Shown: positions 1 to 10,205 of the stretch, piece after piece
Layout of the letters: each line of letters begins with the position of its first letter
Numbering within the stretch: the stretch's first letter is position 1
Source: Diplodia intermedia
Taxonomy: Eukaryota; Ascomycota; Dothideomycetes; Botryosphaeriales; Botryosphaeriaceae
Length of the DNA stretch: 64,000 nucleotides
Direction of reading: 5' to 3'
NCBI GenBank assembly: GCA_021495925.1
Contig: JAKEKT010000009.1
Location: 545,195-609,194, forward strand
Program-made: the position numbers and the translations under genes
The notes under the pieces: model-generated
Told to the model about the DNA's origin: nothing
Database searches by the model: none
The model's input: only the letters and a program-made list of their open reading frames with translations

Positions 1-273
1 GTCCATAGCAGATTGGGCATTGACGACGTAACGAATCAATATCAGAGCTTCAACGGGCTCAGACTAATGTCTGCGTGTGTACGTCAACCTTTGAATAGGA
101 TGTGAATGCTCGCGCGTGCGAAGATGCCGTCATAGTGGCCCCCGAAACATTTGACCCTCGCAATTCAGGCATTCAGAAATTGAAACAAAGCACACCCAAG
201 GTTGACTGTGCAGCGAAAGCAAAGCAAAAGCGCTGAGTTTTCATTTGTAAAGAGGAGACCCGCATGTAGAAAC

Positions 274-1647
274 TTAATCGAACGTGATCTTCTTGCCCTG
301 TGCCTCGACAATGGCAGCCGATGCCCTTGGTGCATTCGCCAGCGCTGCTCCAGATCTGATGTTACGGGCATCAACCTTGCGAGGCTCCCTCCGGCTCTTC
401 GTGTGTTGCCTTGGGGCATCCACCTCACCAAACTGCTCGTCGCTAGCACTGGCATTGCCTGTCTCCCTCTCTTTGCCATAACGCTTTCGATACCTCGTCG
501 AAGCGTCCTCGGCGTACTCGACACGCAATTCCCTGCCTTCCAGTCTGTTGACGAACCACTTCCGCGCCTTCTTCTTCTTCTTTTTCTTCTTCTCTCCAGC
601 GCCATCGGCATTGTCCGCATCCTCCATTTCCTCATCGCTGTCATCGTCACCGGGTATCATAACATATCCTGCCACAGCAGCGGCGGCAGCGTCCAGCGTC
701 TCAAACGTGACCCACGCGTAACCCTTGCATTTCCCAGTGTCTTGGAACGTCGCCATGAAGACATCCGCGACCTCGCCGCATTTGCTGTAGTGTGCAATCA
801 GGTCGTCCCTGGTAACATCGAAACTCAAGTTGCCGACAAAGACGCGCTTGTTCGGCTCCTTGCCTCCGCCGGCCTGCACAGCCGCCGTCTTGCTGAACTT
901 GCTGAAGCCGTCGCCGTCGCCGTCCTCTTCCGTCTTCTGCGGCCTGCCCTCGAAGTTGCTCGCGTCCTTGATCAAGACCGCGCGGCCGCCCATCAGCGTC
1001 TCCGACGCCTCGATCGCCGCCTTGACCGCGTCCGCGCCGTCGAAGTCGACGTAGGCGAACCCCCTGTTGTGTGGCTTGAACCGCATGTTCGCAACCGCGG
1101 CCTTGTCGGGCGCGGGCATGTGGATGCGCGTGATGCGCTCGCCGGCGATGCCGGCGTGCTTGGCGAAGAACTCGCGTATGGTGTCGCGCGTCCCGGACCA
1201 CGGCAGGTTTCCGATCCAGACGCCATGTGGCGACTTCTCCTTCTTCTGTGTCTGCAGCCTCTTCTTCGCAGCGGTGTCGCCCTCTCCGTCTTCCTTGTCA
1301 CTGTCGTCCGACTCGGACTCGGCGGGCTTGGACGCTTTGGCGGCTTTGGTGGAGGGATCGAGCTTGCCCTTCTTGGCGAGACGCTGCTCGCGCTTGGACA
1401 GCGGCTCGGGGGCGGTGATGTCGACTTCTAGCTCGCCATCTTCGGGGAGTGCGGAGCGCTTGCGCTTCTTGGACGACTCTTTCTTGGGCTTGGGGGTTTC
1501 TTCGGCGGAAGCGGAGGTGGTCGGCTCGTCGGCGGCGGTTTCGGATTCGGGCTTGGACTTCCTGGACTTCTTCTCCTTCTTTTCCTTCTTGTCCTTCTTC
1601 TCCTTCCTCTCTTTCTTGGAGATCTCGGTTGCTGTGGTGGAAGCCAT
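274..1647 (-). CDS. NOP13: Nop13-like nucleolar RNA-binding protein with two RRMs
   Basis: Single-exon gene of 457 residues starting at an ATG at 1647. Residues 1-60 are very rich in Lys/Glu, as in nucleolar proteins. RRM1 spans about 142-227 (RNP2 VWIGNL, RNP1 RGFAYVDF). RRM2 spans about 268-379 (RNP2 VFVGNL, RNP1-like KGYAWVTF). An acidic stretch followed by eight lysines (about 334-361) sits inside RRM2 before its last strand. The C-terminus is basic and ends KKITFD. This order matches fungal Nop13, a nucleolar and preribosome-associated protein. It is transcribed divergently from the Air-like gene with 290 bp between the two ATGs. The family assignment rests on motif order; the role in ribosome assembly is inferred from the family. 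Confidence 0.85.
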   Translation of the reverse strand: MASTTATEISKKERKEKKDKKEKKEKKSRKSKPESETAADEPTTSASAEETPKPKKESSKKRKRSALPEDGELEVDITAPEPLSKREQRLAKKGKLDPSTKAAKASKPAESESDDSDKEDGEGDTAAKKRLQTQKKEKSPHGVWIGNLPWSGTRDTIREFFAKHAGIAGERITRIHMPAPDKAAVANMRFKPHNRGFAYVDFDGADAVKAAIEASETLMGGRAVLIKDASNFEGRPQKTEEDGDGDGFSKFSKTAAVQAGGGKEPNKRVFVGNLSFDVTRDDLIAHYSKCGEVADVFMATFQDTGKCKGYAWVTFETLDAAAAAVAGYVMIPGDDDSDEEMEDADNADGAGEKKKKKKKKARKWFVNRLEGRELRVEYAEDASTRYRKRYGKERETGNASASDEQFGEVDAPRQHTKSRREPRKVDARNIRSGAALANAPRASAAIVEAQGKKITFD

Positions 1648-1937
1648 TGTGCGTGCGAGGAATGTACAGGCTTGGACTGGCGATGCGCGTGCGAAAGATA
1701 GTCGGCAACTTTTTTTTTTTTTCTGAAAATTCGAAAGCTCCGGGGTTCAGCCGCTGTTTCCTTCCGCAACACCTCGAGTCCTTGTCGCGCCTCGCACCTC
1801 GCTCAACACAACCTCTATCACTTCTCAGCCGGTAGCTCTTTGCTGCCTCGGGAACAGAGTCCTGGGCTTGACTCCTGTGTGACGCGCCACGCGTAGCTGG
1901 TCATTTGACGCGTGGCGACGACATCATCCCAACCGAC
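1648..1937. promoter_or_regulatory. Divergent promoter between the Nop13-like and Air-like genes
   Basis: The two head-to-head ATGs (1647 minus, 1938 plus) are 290 bp apart, so both promoters lie here. It contains a 13-base T tract near 1710. It also contains a perfect inverted repeat, cgccacgcgt (1885-1894) and acgcgtggcg (1908-1917), with a 13-base spacer. Each arm includes ACGCGT, the MluI cell-cycle box core bound by MBF-type factors in fungi. The repeat is seen directly; a regulatory role is inference. Confidence 0.5.
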
Positions 1938-4442
1938 ATGGCGGACGACGATTCCCGGACCGCGACACTGGGTCGCAAGCGCCAGCGCGAGCTTCAGGAT
2001 GACCAAGCCAACGCGGGCTTCCCCACGCCGGAAAAGAAGGCGAAGCTGGCGGAGGATGACGACGAGAGCGACTACTCCCCCTCGCCCGATCTCCCCCAGC
2101 TCGAGCCTTCACGTGAGCGCCCGGCTTCGCCTTCCCAGCATGATGTCGACTTTCCGCACATGGCTGGTGCCGAAGAGTCTGCGGCTAAGGCCAGTCAGCT
2201 CAGCACTGCCCAGGAGGAGGCGGGCGCAGAGAAGCCAGAGTTGCCGCCACCTGAAGGAGACGACTTCATCGCCCTGCCGGCGGACGATGATTACTTCGCC
2301 GGTGAGAACGACGAAGCTTCCGATGGTTCTGCGAGTGATGCTGGAAACGAGAATGAAGAGACGAGCAGAGAGGGTGTCGACAATGGGCAAGCTACAGACA
2401 CACAATCGTCTAGCAAGGGCTCCGGCCGCATAGCCTTAACGAAGAAACAGTCGCAACTTATTCTCACTTTTGAGGAGGAAAGGGCACTTCGAATCATGAG
2501 GACTGGCATGGGTGGTTTCTGGTCTGCCAAGAAGGGCTTTTTCTCTAAGGACGCTGTGGGAGCGATCATCTCCATGGCAATCCCTCAAATCCCCGACAGG
2601 AAAGTCCCAAGCAAAATGACGAACGGCATTAACAAGGATACGATTTGCGCCCGTGTGATTACTGCCATAGGTTCCAACCATCCAAATGGACTCCTAGGCA
2701 TATATCACGACCAGAACCAGGGCTCTTCCGAGTTCAATCTGCTGGTAGTCGTTCGCACACAGGAGCATTTTGACGCCTTGAAGAAATTCTTCGCAGCCAC
2801 ACCCTTAGAGTTCGCTCTCAAAGGACCTCACCAAAAAGGCAAAGAGAAAGAGAAAGAATTCTACTTCTTGAACGTTCTGTCTGCTGATGAGAGCAAGAAG
2901 TTGCAGTTCGCAGACAACAAGAGGTTGAGTCCAAAGAAGGGAAGTACGTCGGTTTTGGCCCAGGCTCTCACGCATTACGTGAAACAACGTTTGGTATCTG
3001 GAGAAATTAGTCCCGGGGATTACGAAGGTTTCAATCCCAAGGAGGCCAAGAAGAATCTCCAGAAGGCGGCGAAACAAGACATCGGCGCCGGCGTTATAAA
3101 GGCCGACCCGCAGTTTGCCTGGGAACACCTGACGAGCAAACCGCAGCCTCAGTCACCGCCAGCTTCAAAAGCCCAATCGCAAGCCCCGTCAAAACCGACC
3201 AGTGTGACCTCCACCAAACCTTCCACCCCGGCGAGCGAGGCGCAGGATACTAACTTCAGCTCGGGCGAAGAGGGCGAGATTACTTCCGAAGCCGTCAACA
3301 ACACAGCTCAACCGGAAATACCACAGGACACTGCTCAAAGCAGTACAACCGCCACCGCAACCTCGAACGGCCAAATGCGCACCCACTTCGCGCAGCTCAG
3401 CGAACCTGAGCAGGCGCTCCAAGTGCGTTACTTTGGCAAGCATGAAGATGGTTTGGTACGCTGCCTCACTTGCGCGCAAAAAGGCCACATGAAAGAGAGT
3501 TGCCCTTCCAGGACTTGCCAGCACTGTCAAGCTTTCGACCAACATTTCACGGGAGACTGCCCAACTGCTGCAAAATGTACTAAATGCCGCGAGAGAGGCC
3601 ATTCCAAGGAGGATTGTCCGTCAAAGCTGGCGCGCTCCTCCGCGGATGGCTTTCTCTGCGATCTATGCAACGAGAAGGGTCACCCCGAGGAGGAATGCAC
3701 TCTTCTTTGGCGCTCTTTCAACCCCGACAAGATTCCCAACCTCAACAAAGTCGCTAGAATGACGGTGTCCTGCTATCAGTGCGGTTCACGGCAGCACTGG
3801 GGCGACGACTGCCCGATGCGCCCCCGGAAGGTCACGCTCAAGAGCAACATCTTCTCCGCCAAGGAAGCCAACAAGTACCTCATCGATCCAGAGGCCGCCG
3901 CCGACGAGCTCCGACAGAACGGGCCCGGCGGCCAAGGAATGTCGATCAGAGGCCGGGCGCATGGCCAGGGCCAGCATACCTACTTCTCCTCCACCGACGA
4001 TGAAGGCGACATCGACAACTTCTACCGCAACAAGCGCAACGACAACAACAACAACAACAACGGCCCCAACTCAAGGCCTCGCGGCAACATCCGCATCAAC
4101 GCCGGCGCCGGCTTCCGCGGCGGCCGCTTCTCGCAGAAGAACGACAAGGATTACAACGGAGGCGGCGGCGGTTACGGAAACCATCGCCAGAATGGCAACC
4201 AGTTCGAGCCTGTTTCTTCTGGGTGGCAGCCGCCGCTTCCCAACGAGCCGCCGCCACCGCTCCCGCCAATGCCACCGTCGCGCGGCGGCGGCAACGGAGG
4301 TGGGCGTGGCCGTGGCCGTGGCGGACGCGGTGGGGGAGGTGGAGGAGGAGGAGGCGTTAACCAGATGCCGTTGCCGCCGAGGCCGCAAGCGCCGTCCGGA
4401 CCTGCCCGAAAGCCTTGGAGGGGTAGGGGTGGGAAGAAGTGA
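1938..4442 (+). CDS. Air1/Air2-like CCHC zinc-knuckle protein (TRAMP complex type)
   Basis: Single exon, 834 residues from the ATG at 1938; the frame is open upstream but has no earlier ATG. The N-terminus is acidic and disordered. A conserved-looking globular stretch follows (about 190-390), then Ser/Thr/Pro-rich sequence. Five zinc knuckles lie at about 509-625: CLTCAQKGHMKESC, a variant with five residues before His (CQHCQAFDQHFTGDC), CTKCRERGHSKEDC, CDLCNEKGHPEEEC and CYQCGSRQHWGDDC. The C-terminus is Asn-, Pro- and RGG-rich. Five consecutive knuckles are the hallmark of Air1/Air2, RNA-binding subunits of the nuclear TRAMP polyadenylation complex. At 834 residues it is much longer than yeast Air proteins (about 350), so another fungal zinc-knuckle protein remains possible. 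Confidence 0.7.
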   Translation: MADDDSRTATLGRKRQRELQDDQANAGFPTPEKKAKLAEDDDESDYSPSPDLPQLEPSRERPASPSQHDVDFPHMAGAEESAAKASQLSTAQEEAGAEKPELPPPEGDDFIALPADDDYFAGENDEASDGSASDAGNENEETSREGVDNGQATDTQSSSKGSGRIALTKKQSQLILTFEEERALRIMRTGMGGFWSAKKGFFSKDAVGAIISMAIPQIPDRKVPSKMTNGINKDTICARVITAIGSNHPNGLLGIYHDQNQGSSEFNLLVVVRTQEHFDALKKFFAATPLEFALKGPHQKGKEKEKEFYFLNVLSADESKKLQFADNKRLSPKKGSTSVLAQALTHYVKQRLVSGEISPGDYEGFNPKEAKKNLQKAAKQDIGAGVIKADPQFAWEHLTSKPQPQSPPASKAQSQAPSKPTSVTSTKPSTPASEAQDTNFSSGEEGEITSEAVNNTAQPEIPQDTAQSSTTATATSNGQMRTHFAQLSEPEQALQVRYFGKHEDGLVRCLTCAQKGHMKESCPSRTCQHCQAFDQHFTGDCPTAAKCTKCRERGHSKEDCPSKLARSSADGFLCDLCNEKGHPEEECTLLWRSFNPDKIPNLNKVARMTVSCYQCGSRQHWGDDCPMRPRKVTLKSNIFSAKEANKYLIDPEAAADELRQNGPGGQGMSIRGRAHGQGQHTYFSSTDDEGDIDNFYRNKRNDNNNNNNGPNSRPRGNIRINAGAGFRGGRFSQKNDKDYNGGGGGYGNHRQNGNQFEPVSSGWQPPLPNEPPPPLPPMPPSRGGGNGGGRGRGRGGRGGGGGGGGGVNQMPLPPRPQAPSGPARKPWRGRGGKK

Positions 4443-6617
4443 GGTTGATGGTTCATGGACTGATTCTTGCGATAGACGCGGGGGTGGGATTGGTTTATTG
4501 TTGGGGTTTTGGACAAGGGTGCTTTGGAGAGGCTCAGGATTATCAAAAACATGCATATATTCGGCGGTGCTGAGTCGGAACGGTGGTGGAAGGGGGGCAC
4601 CACACCATGTGTGTTCTGTTGAACCAAAAAAAGCATTATCAATGCTTCTGCGCTGTCGTGAATCAAGGTCTATCTATATGCTTGCCACGGCGGCGTTGCA
4701 CTGCCACTCCGAGCCCGGTTGGATCGGCGAGTCAGGGTTGACGCGGGTCGACATTCGGCATCCGAAGCATTGCTTATAGCTGAGCGGTGTGCCTCACCAA
4801 GTAGGAGAGTGCTCCACTTTTGTGTCTCTAAAGCAGCCACTACTCCACCTGAGCATGAATGTCGTATCGGCCAGGCCGTACTTCTGACTCAAGGTGATGC
4901 ATAACATGGAAGGCGAAGGTGACAAATTGCGAATGCGACTTACTTCCCTGCAGCGTACCGATACGTGGCGCTGTTTGTTTGTCCAAGGGGAAAAAGGGCG
5001 CAGAGTCGAGCGCACCAAGTTGAGCGCGGTACAGTGATGGGGACATTGAATGGTGCGTGCAAACGTACTAGCTACGACAGAGACGATTCGCGACAGCGCG
5101 CAGCAGATCAGCCGCCCTGTTGTGCGACGCCACGCGGCAATCCTATTCGCAAACACAGGCGCTCTTATCTCTGTCCCTCTGACGACACGGCATCCGATGA
5201 CCTGGACCTGAAAGAAAACTTGCTGCGTGCAAGATCTGGCGATGGGTGGTGTTGCGTGCTACGATCACGCCCTACGACTCGAGCATCGTCTAAGCCACTT
5301 CTGTCCTTGGCACGATGCCTGCCCCATCCCTCTCCCATATACCAAATATCCTTGCCGAAACACGACACCACGCACGCCTCCCAGGAGGCGGAGCAGGGAT
5401 GGGGAGCAGGATCGGGGCTGCCGGTAGCGTTTTCCAAAGGCGGCGTCATAGCAAGCTAATGGAGGTCGGCTAGTGAAGTCGGATATCGATAACCCGATCA
5501 GGGAGAAAGGAGGGTGTCCATCGAAACACGCTCAGAACCGGGAGAAGTGGGGACGATGCCGTCGAATATTCCCGAGTCGATACTGCTGTGTGGATGGGTG
5601 TGCACCGGCGGCGGCGACTCCGCACGCATCCGCCGTCCTTCCCCGGCGTCGACGCGCGGACCGGCCCTTTTCGAGGCGCAAGGGAACCCACAGCGCGGCC
5701 GAATCTGGCATCGTCTTATCAGCTCACCCCAACCGTTCGTTTCGTTGTTCGCCCCTCGCAAGGTACAGGTTCTGGCTGTTGCTGCTCCGGGTGGCTGGCT
5801 CGGACGTTCTCGCCGTCGGGGGGCCTCGGATGGGCAGATCGTGGAAACATGGAGCTGGCCTAGGCCTGTTGTTCGGCCTGCCTTTCGTTCATCTCCCGCC
5901 GCCCATCATGGGCCCTAATGCCTGCTCGTGCTTGTGTTAGCGCTCACACGCGTGAGCTAAATCCGCCTGCACTCCAGGCACGAGGACGGTGGCGCGAGGT
6001 TATGACGTAGGCGGGGGACCTGGATGTGTCGAGGCGTAGCCGCTGCCGGGGGCCGTTGGCCGCCCAGGGACACACTTACAAGAGGCTGATACGAAGACAA
6101 TACCGAGAGCTTTGACCGCGCAGACAGGGCGCGGCATGAGACATGACGAGTTATGAGAGGGGAAGAGGGAAAAGGGAGCTCTGGCCACTGGAGCTCTCGC
6201 AGCTCCGGCCAATCAGAGGCCGAGGCTGGTGGGACGGACTTGCCAGCAGCACACAACTAACCCGCAGCACACCACGCTACTATCTATCGCTCTGCTGAGC
6301 TTGTTTCAGCGCACCCAGGACCTGCAGCAGGCTGCCTCGGCCACGCCACCGGCCAACGCAGATCTGCTCATCCGCCCGGCTGTGGCCCCGTGGTTGTGCG
6401 ATGAGTCGTGGCGCGGGGCGGGTGATGAGTGGATCGTCGGTCAATGCCTAGAATGCTTGATTCGCAGCGTGGCACCCGAGCTGAAGCTTGACCTCGTCTT
6501 GCGTCATGGCCGTCGACGCGCACGCTCCCCGGGGTAGCAATCGCGAGTAGCTAAGGCGGTGCCCGCCGCCAGCCAGCTGTAGCGGGCAAGCGCAGAGCAC
6601 GCCCTGCACCTTCCAGC
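4443..6617. other. Intergenic region, no gene supported
   Basis: About 2.2 kb between two plus-strand genes. Open frames occur on both strands, but none has domain-like sequence or a clear start context. The right part is GC-rich and holds a CCAAT motif near 6209 and a short palindrome around ACGCGT near 5950. It probably includes the 3' UTR of the zinc-knuckle gene and the promoter of the protease gene. Confidence 0.5.
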
Positions 6618-6625
6618 TTAAATAT
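6618..6625 (+). promoter_or_regulatory. TATA-like box of the aspartyl protease gene
   Basis: TTAAATAT lies 134 bp upstream of the preferred ATG (6759) and abuts an in-frame earlier ATG at 6624. If it is the TATA element, transcription should start near 6650, which favours the 6759 start. Confidence 0.35.
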
Positions 6626-6758
6626 GCACCGCCTGCTCCAACTCGCTGCCGGGCTCATTCTCTCCTGCCTCTCCATCTACCTCTTCCAGCACCCACTCTT
6701 CGAACGCCTGTCACACACACTGCACAAACAACAGCACCAACCAGAACAATCTGCAAAC

Positions 6759-8302
6759 ATGGCGACCAGGAGCTTCACCCGCATCCCCGTCATCACGAAC
6801 AAGAACTACAAGGCCAGCGGCTTGAAGTCGTACGCCTACGCTCTGCACAAGTGTATGTCGCCTTTCCCTTTCCTCTTCTCGCCGCTCTCCCAATCTCGCC
6901 AGGTGTATCACGCCACGTGTGCTCTTGCACGGGCATCTCCTTCTCCCGCTTCGCAACCGCTCACAGCAAGTAGATGGCATTGGCCCCACCAGGGATGGCC
7001 CTTACCTCGTCTCCAACAAGGTTCACCAGCAAGGCAAGTTCGGCCAGGGCAAGGCACTGGGCGGACGCGCGCGAGTACAGAAGCACGTGCTGCAGAAGAA
7101 AGCCACCTCTGATGGTGGTGACACGAGCGACGTGCCAGCCGAGGACATCCAGAACGACTCGCTCTACCTGTGCGAGGTGGGCATCGGCACACCAGCGCAG
7201 ACGGTGAAGCTGGACTTCGACACCGGTTCCGCTGACCTGTGGGTGTGGTCGACGGAGCTGCCCTCGAATGTGCAGTCGCAGGGCAAGTCGTCTGGCCACA
7301 CAGTCTTTGACCCGTCCAAGTCGAGCACCTACAAGAAGTCTGGCAGCAGCACCTGGCAGATCCAGTACGGCGACTCCTCGTCGGCCTCGGGTGAGGTCGG
7401 CACCGACGATGTCACGCTGGGCGGGCTGAAGGTCGAGGGCCAGGCCATCGAGCTGGCGAGCAAGCTGTCCGATCAGTTCGTGCAGGGCGCCGGCGATGGC
7501 CTGCTTGGCCTGGCCTGGGGCAGCATCAACACGGTGCAGCCCGAGCCGGTCAAGACACCCGTCGAGAACATGATCGCGCAGCAGGACATTCCCAAGGACG
7601 CCGAGCTCTTCACCGCCTACCTCGGCAGCACCAAGGACACCAACGAGGCCGACAAGGGCGAATCCTTCTACACCTTCGGCTACATTGACCAGGACGTGCT
7701 GAAGGCCGCCGGTGTCGACGCCCCCTACTACGTTGACATCGACAACTCGCAAGGCTTCTGGTCATTCACCAGCGCTTCCGCTTCAGTCAACGACCAGACC
7801 ATCACGCGTTCCGGAAACACGGCCATCGCTGACACGGGCACCACGCTCGCCCTCGTCGCTGACGACGTCGTGGACGCCATCTACAAGGCCATTCCCGGCG
7901 CCAAGTACGACAGCCAGAACCAGGGCTACGTCTTCCCCAGCTCCGTCACTGCCGATCAGCTCCCATCAGTCTCCTTCGCTGTCGGTGACAAGCTGTTTGC
8001 CGTCCAGAAGGAGGATTTGGCCTTCGCCGATGCCGGCAACGGCATGGTCTACGGCGGAATCCAGAGCCGCGGCGACATGACTTTCGATATTCTCGGCGAC
8101 ACCTTCTTGAAGGGCATCTATGCCGTAAGTACATCATTTCCTGGCGTTGGAGGTTGAGCCTGGGTGAAACGGGTAAAAGTGGAATTAGAGTGCTGACTGA
8201 CGTTCCGCCGCGCAGATCTTTGACCAGGGCAACAAGCGCTTCGGCGCCGTGCAGCGCAAGGAGAATGAGCAGAACGTCTCGGTGCCTTCGGGCTCTTCGT
8301 AG
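6759..8302 (+). CDS. Pepsin-like aspartyl protease (family A1), three exons
   Basis: Exons 6759-6852, 6974-8124 and 8216-8302 give 443 residues. Joining exons 1 and 2 produces ALHKYGIGPT, and exon 3 supplies the last C-terminal strand (IFDQGNKRFGAV). Both catalytic aspartates are present: D114 in DFDTGSADLWVWS and D318 in IADTGTTLALV. Residues 1-95 resemble an activation propeptide. Donors are GTATGT and GTAAGT; a tgctgac branch site precedes the second acceptor. The best-context ATG (aacATGg) gives no clear signal peptide. An in-frame ATG at 6624 would add 45 residues including a hydrophobic signal-like stretch, so secretion depends on which start is used. It leads a run of three protease genes. 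Confidence 0.85.
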
Positions 8303-8741
8303 ATGCTAGGGTTTCGTTAGGCTAAGCCGGTGGCGTGGCAGACACTCATATCTCCCGTTTGTGATGACTTGTATGATTGATGGAATAATAATGACGGTAT
8401 CCAAGGATTATGGCCACTTTTAAGTACTCAGCCCCAGCGCAAGATCATCAATGTAGAAGCACTGCCAGCTGCACATAATGTCTGTATTTGCAGTACCTTT
8501 CTTCCATAGAAAGGACTGAGTGACTGATCGAAGACGCCTTGTTACCGTTGAATTCATTATCGCTAGTCCTACTACCTTCCCGCCCCCACAGTGGGCTGCA
8601 GGGAAACTGAGGCTTCTTAAGTTGACAGTAGAAGCACATTTCCAGACGTAAATGTGAGTTTCCGAATGCTTTTCCATGGGGAGCTGATGCATGTTCATGG
8701 GAAATCAGAGCGCCGCAGCATCCATCTCCTCGGGCGACGAC
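8303..8741. other. Convergent intergenic region
   Basis: Holds the 3' ends of the aspartyl protease (plus) and cyclotransferase-like (minus) genes. I see nothing else in it. Confidence 0.5.
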
Positions 8742-9016
8742 TCAGTTCTCCTCCGCCTCCGGCACGAACCTCCTCACGCACGCATCCACCCAGCTCTGCG
8801 GGACCCCCAGCGCCACGGCATCCCCCACGCCCTCGTTGATCCGGTCGACGTACTCGGCCAGCGGCTCGCCCTCGGCCGTCCGCCGCCGGTCGACGTACAC
8901 CAGCACGCCGTCCACGCGCCGCGGCGCGACCTTGGCCACGTCGACGAAGAGGTCCGACGCCGGAGAAGCAGGTGCCCTCTCCCCCTCACTCCCCTTCTCG
9001 TCACCCTCTCCCGCCT

Positions 9017-9047
<31 letters not shown>

Positions 9048-9557
9048 GTGGGGCCAGAAATCCACCGTGTGATACTCCTTGCCGTACACCCTCGGCACGC
9101 CCTCGGCGGCGTCGAGCAAAGCCTCGTCGCCCGAGGCCGACGGGAGCGCGTAGACGGTGCCGTAGACGACGACTTCTTCTTCCTCCTCCTTCTCTTCCTC
9201 CTCCTCCCTCCCGTCGTCTTCCCAATTGCCATGGACCTCCTCCTCCTCCTCCCCCTCCTCATCTTTCTTCTTCGCGGCGGCGGCAGTGATGGTGGTGCTC
9301 GTGTTGGACGACGACGACGACGACGACGACGATAGTTCGACCTCGACGACGTTGGCGTAGCCGCGCTCGTTGATGATCCAGCGCCACCCGGTGTTGCTGC
9401 TGTTGCTTCCGTGCAGGCGCCCGACGCCGAGGTAGACGGACGAGGGGCAGCGGCGGTGCATCTGGTCGAGCCAGAGGTTGCTGCCGTAGGCGAAGTAGAG
9501 GGTGGAAGGAGGAGGAGGAGGAGCTGCGGGAGGAGCGTGTGGTTGAAGGGCGAACAT
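8742..9557 (-). CDS. Gamma-glutamylcyclotransferase-like protein with low-complexity inserts
   Basis: Single exon, 271 residues, ATG at 9557. The N-terminal YFAYGSNL motif (21-28) is the substrate-binding loop of the GGCT/AIG2-like fold. VVVYGTVYAL (129-138) and LLDAAEGVPRVY follow, with E152 the likely catalytic glutamate. Family members release 5-oxoproline from gamma-glutamyl peptides and so link to glutathione turnover. The core is interrupted by a nine-serine run (76-84), a Glu/Lys-rich segment (99-128) and nine threonines (172-180). The serine and threonine runs come from trinucleotide repeats in the DNA. A TATATAT motif lies about 80 bp upstream. The exact substrate cannot be told from sequence. 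Confidence 0.75.
9017..9050. repeat. Coding trinucleotide repeat (threonine run)
   Basis: A run of about ten CGT units on the plus strand is read as ACG codons on the minus strand and encodes the nine-threonine stretch of the cyclotransferase-like protein. Confidence 0.85.
9307..9336. repeat. Coding trinucleotide repeat (serine run)
   Basis: Tandem GAC units on the plus strand are read as TCG codons on the minus strand and encode most of the nine-serine insert of the cyclotransferase-like protein. Confidence 0.8.
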
Positions 9558-10205
9558 CGTCGTCGTGTTGGGTTCTTGTGTGTGTGTTTTTTTTTGGTTG
9601 GTTTGCTCGTTTTTCTTTTGGTCGCTTGTTGAGAATATATATGGCGACTCAGAGAGCTAGCTCTCCGATGACCGACCTCGGGACGTATACGGGTTGGGGG
9701 GTGCGATATGTCTTTTTGTTGCCGTTCAGGGGCAAGCGAGACAGAGAGAGACTTTAAGATCAACTTGGTAGAGTCAAATGTATCAGATTCTTTTCTTTTG
9801 TTTTCCCCTTCCGAAACAACATGGGGTGGAAAAGTTTCGGTAGCAAACGCGCAAGGCTGGAACGGAAAACTTACACCCGCGCGCCCACTTGGTTGTAGGC
9901 TCGCTGCTACTGTGATTCAAATCGGCCCCTGTCTCTTTGCGTTTCCCAGACGGACACCGTGTCGAAGTTAGCACAAAGCAAAAAAAAAAGTCGTGTCGAA
10001 GAAAGGGACGAGTCAAAAAGAGAAAGCGCGTAGTCAAACCAAGTACCGGAACACAAGCTCCGGCGCCGGTCACGTCATCACCACAGCTCAACAACAAGCG
10101 CAAACGATTCAAAAGTTGTTGCCGCTAAGCATGCTTTTATGCCCCCAAAAAAATTCAAGCATTAATGTTCGGCATATTAGAAGAAGACACACAGATGTCT
10201 ATTAT
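9558..10205. other. Promoter of the cyclotransferase-like gene and 3' flank of the carboxypeptidase gene
   Basis: A TATATAT box (9635-9642, minus strand) precedes the cyclotransferase ATG. Several A and T homopolymer runs occur (for example 9586-9594 and 9980-9990). No coding sequence is supported. Confidence 0.45.

Noticed and set aside
202..1431. A 409-codon open frame antisense to the Nop13-like gene
   Set aside because: Arg/Leu-rich shadow of a GC-rich coding strand. The opposite strand carries two clear RRMs.
6624..6758. Upstream in-frame start adding a signal-like segment to the aspartyl protease
   Set aside because: It directly abuts a TATA-like box, so it is probably outside the mRNA. 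Kept only as an alternative.
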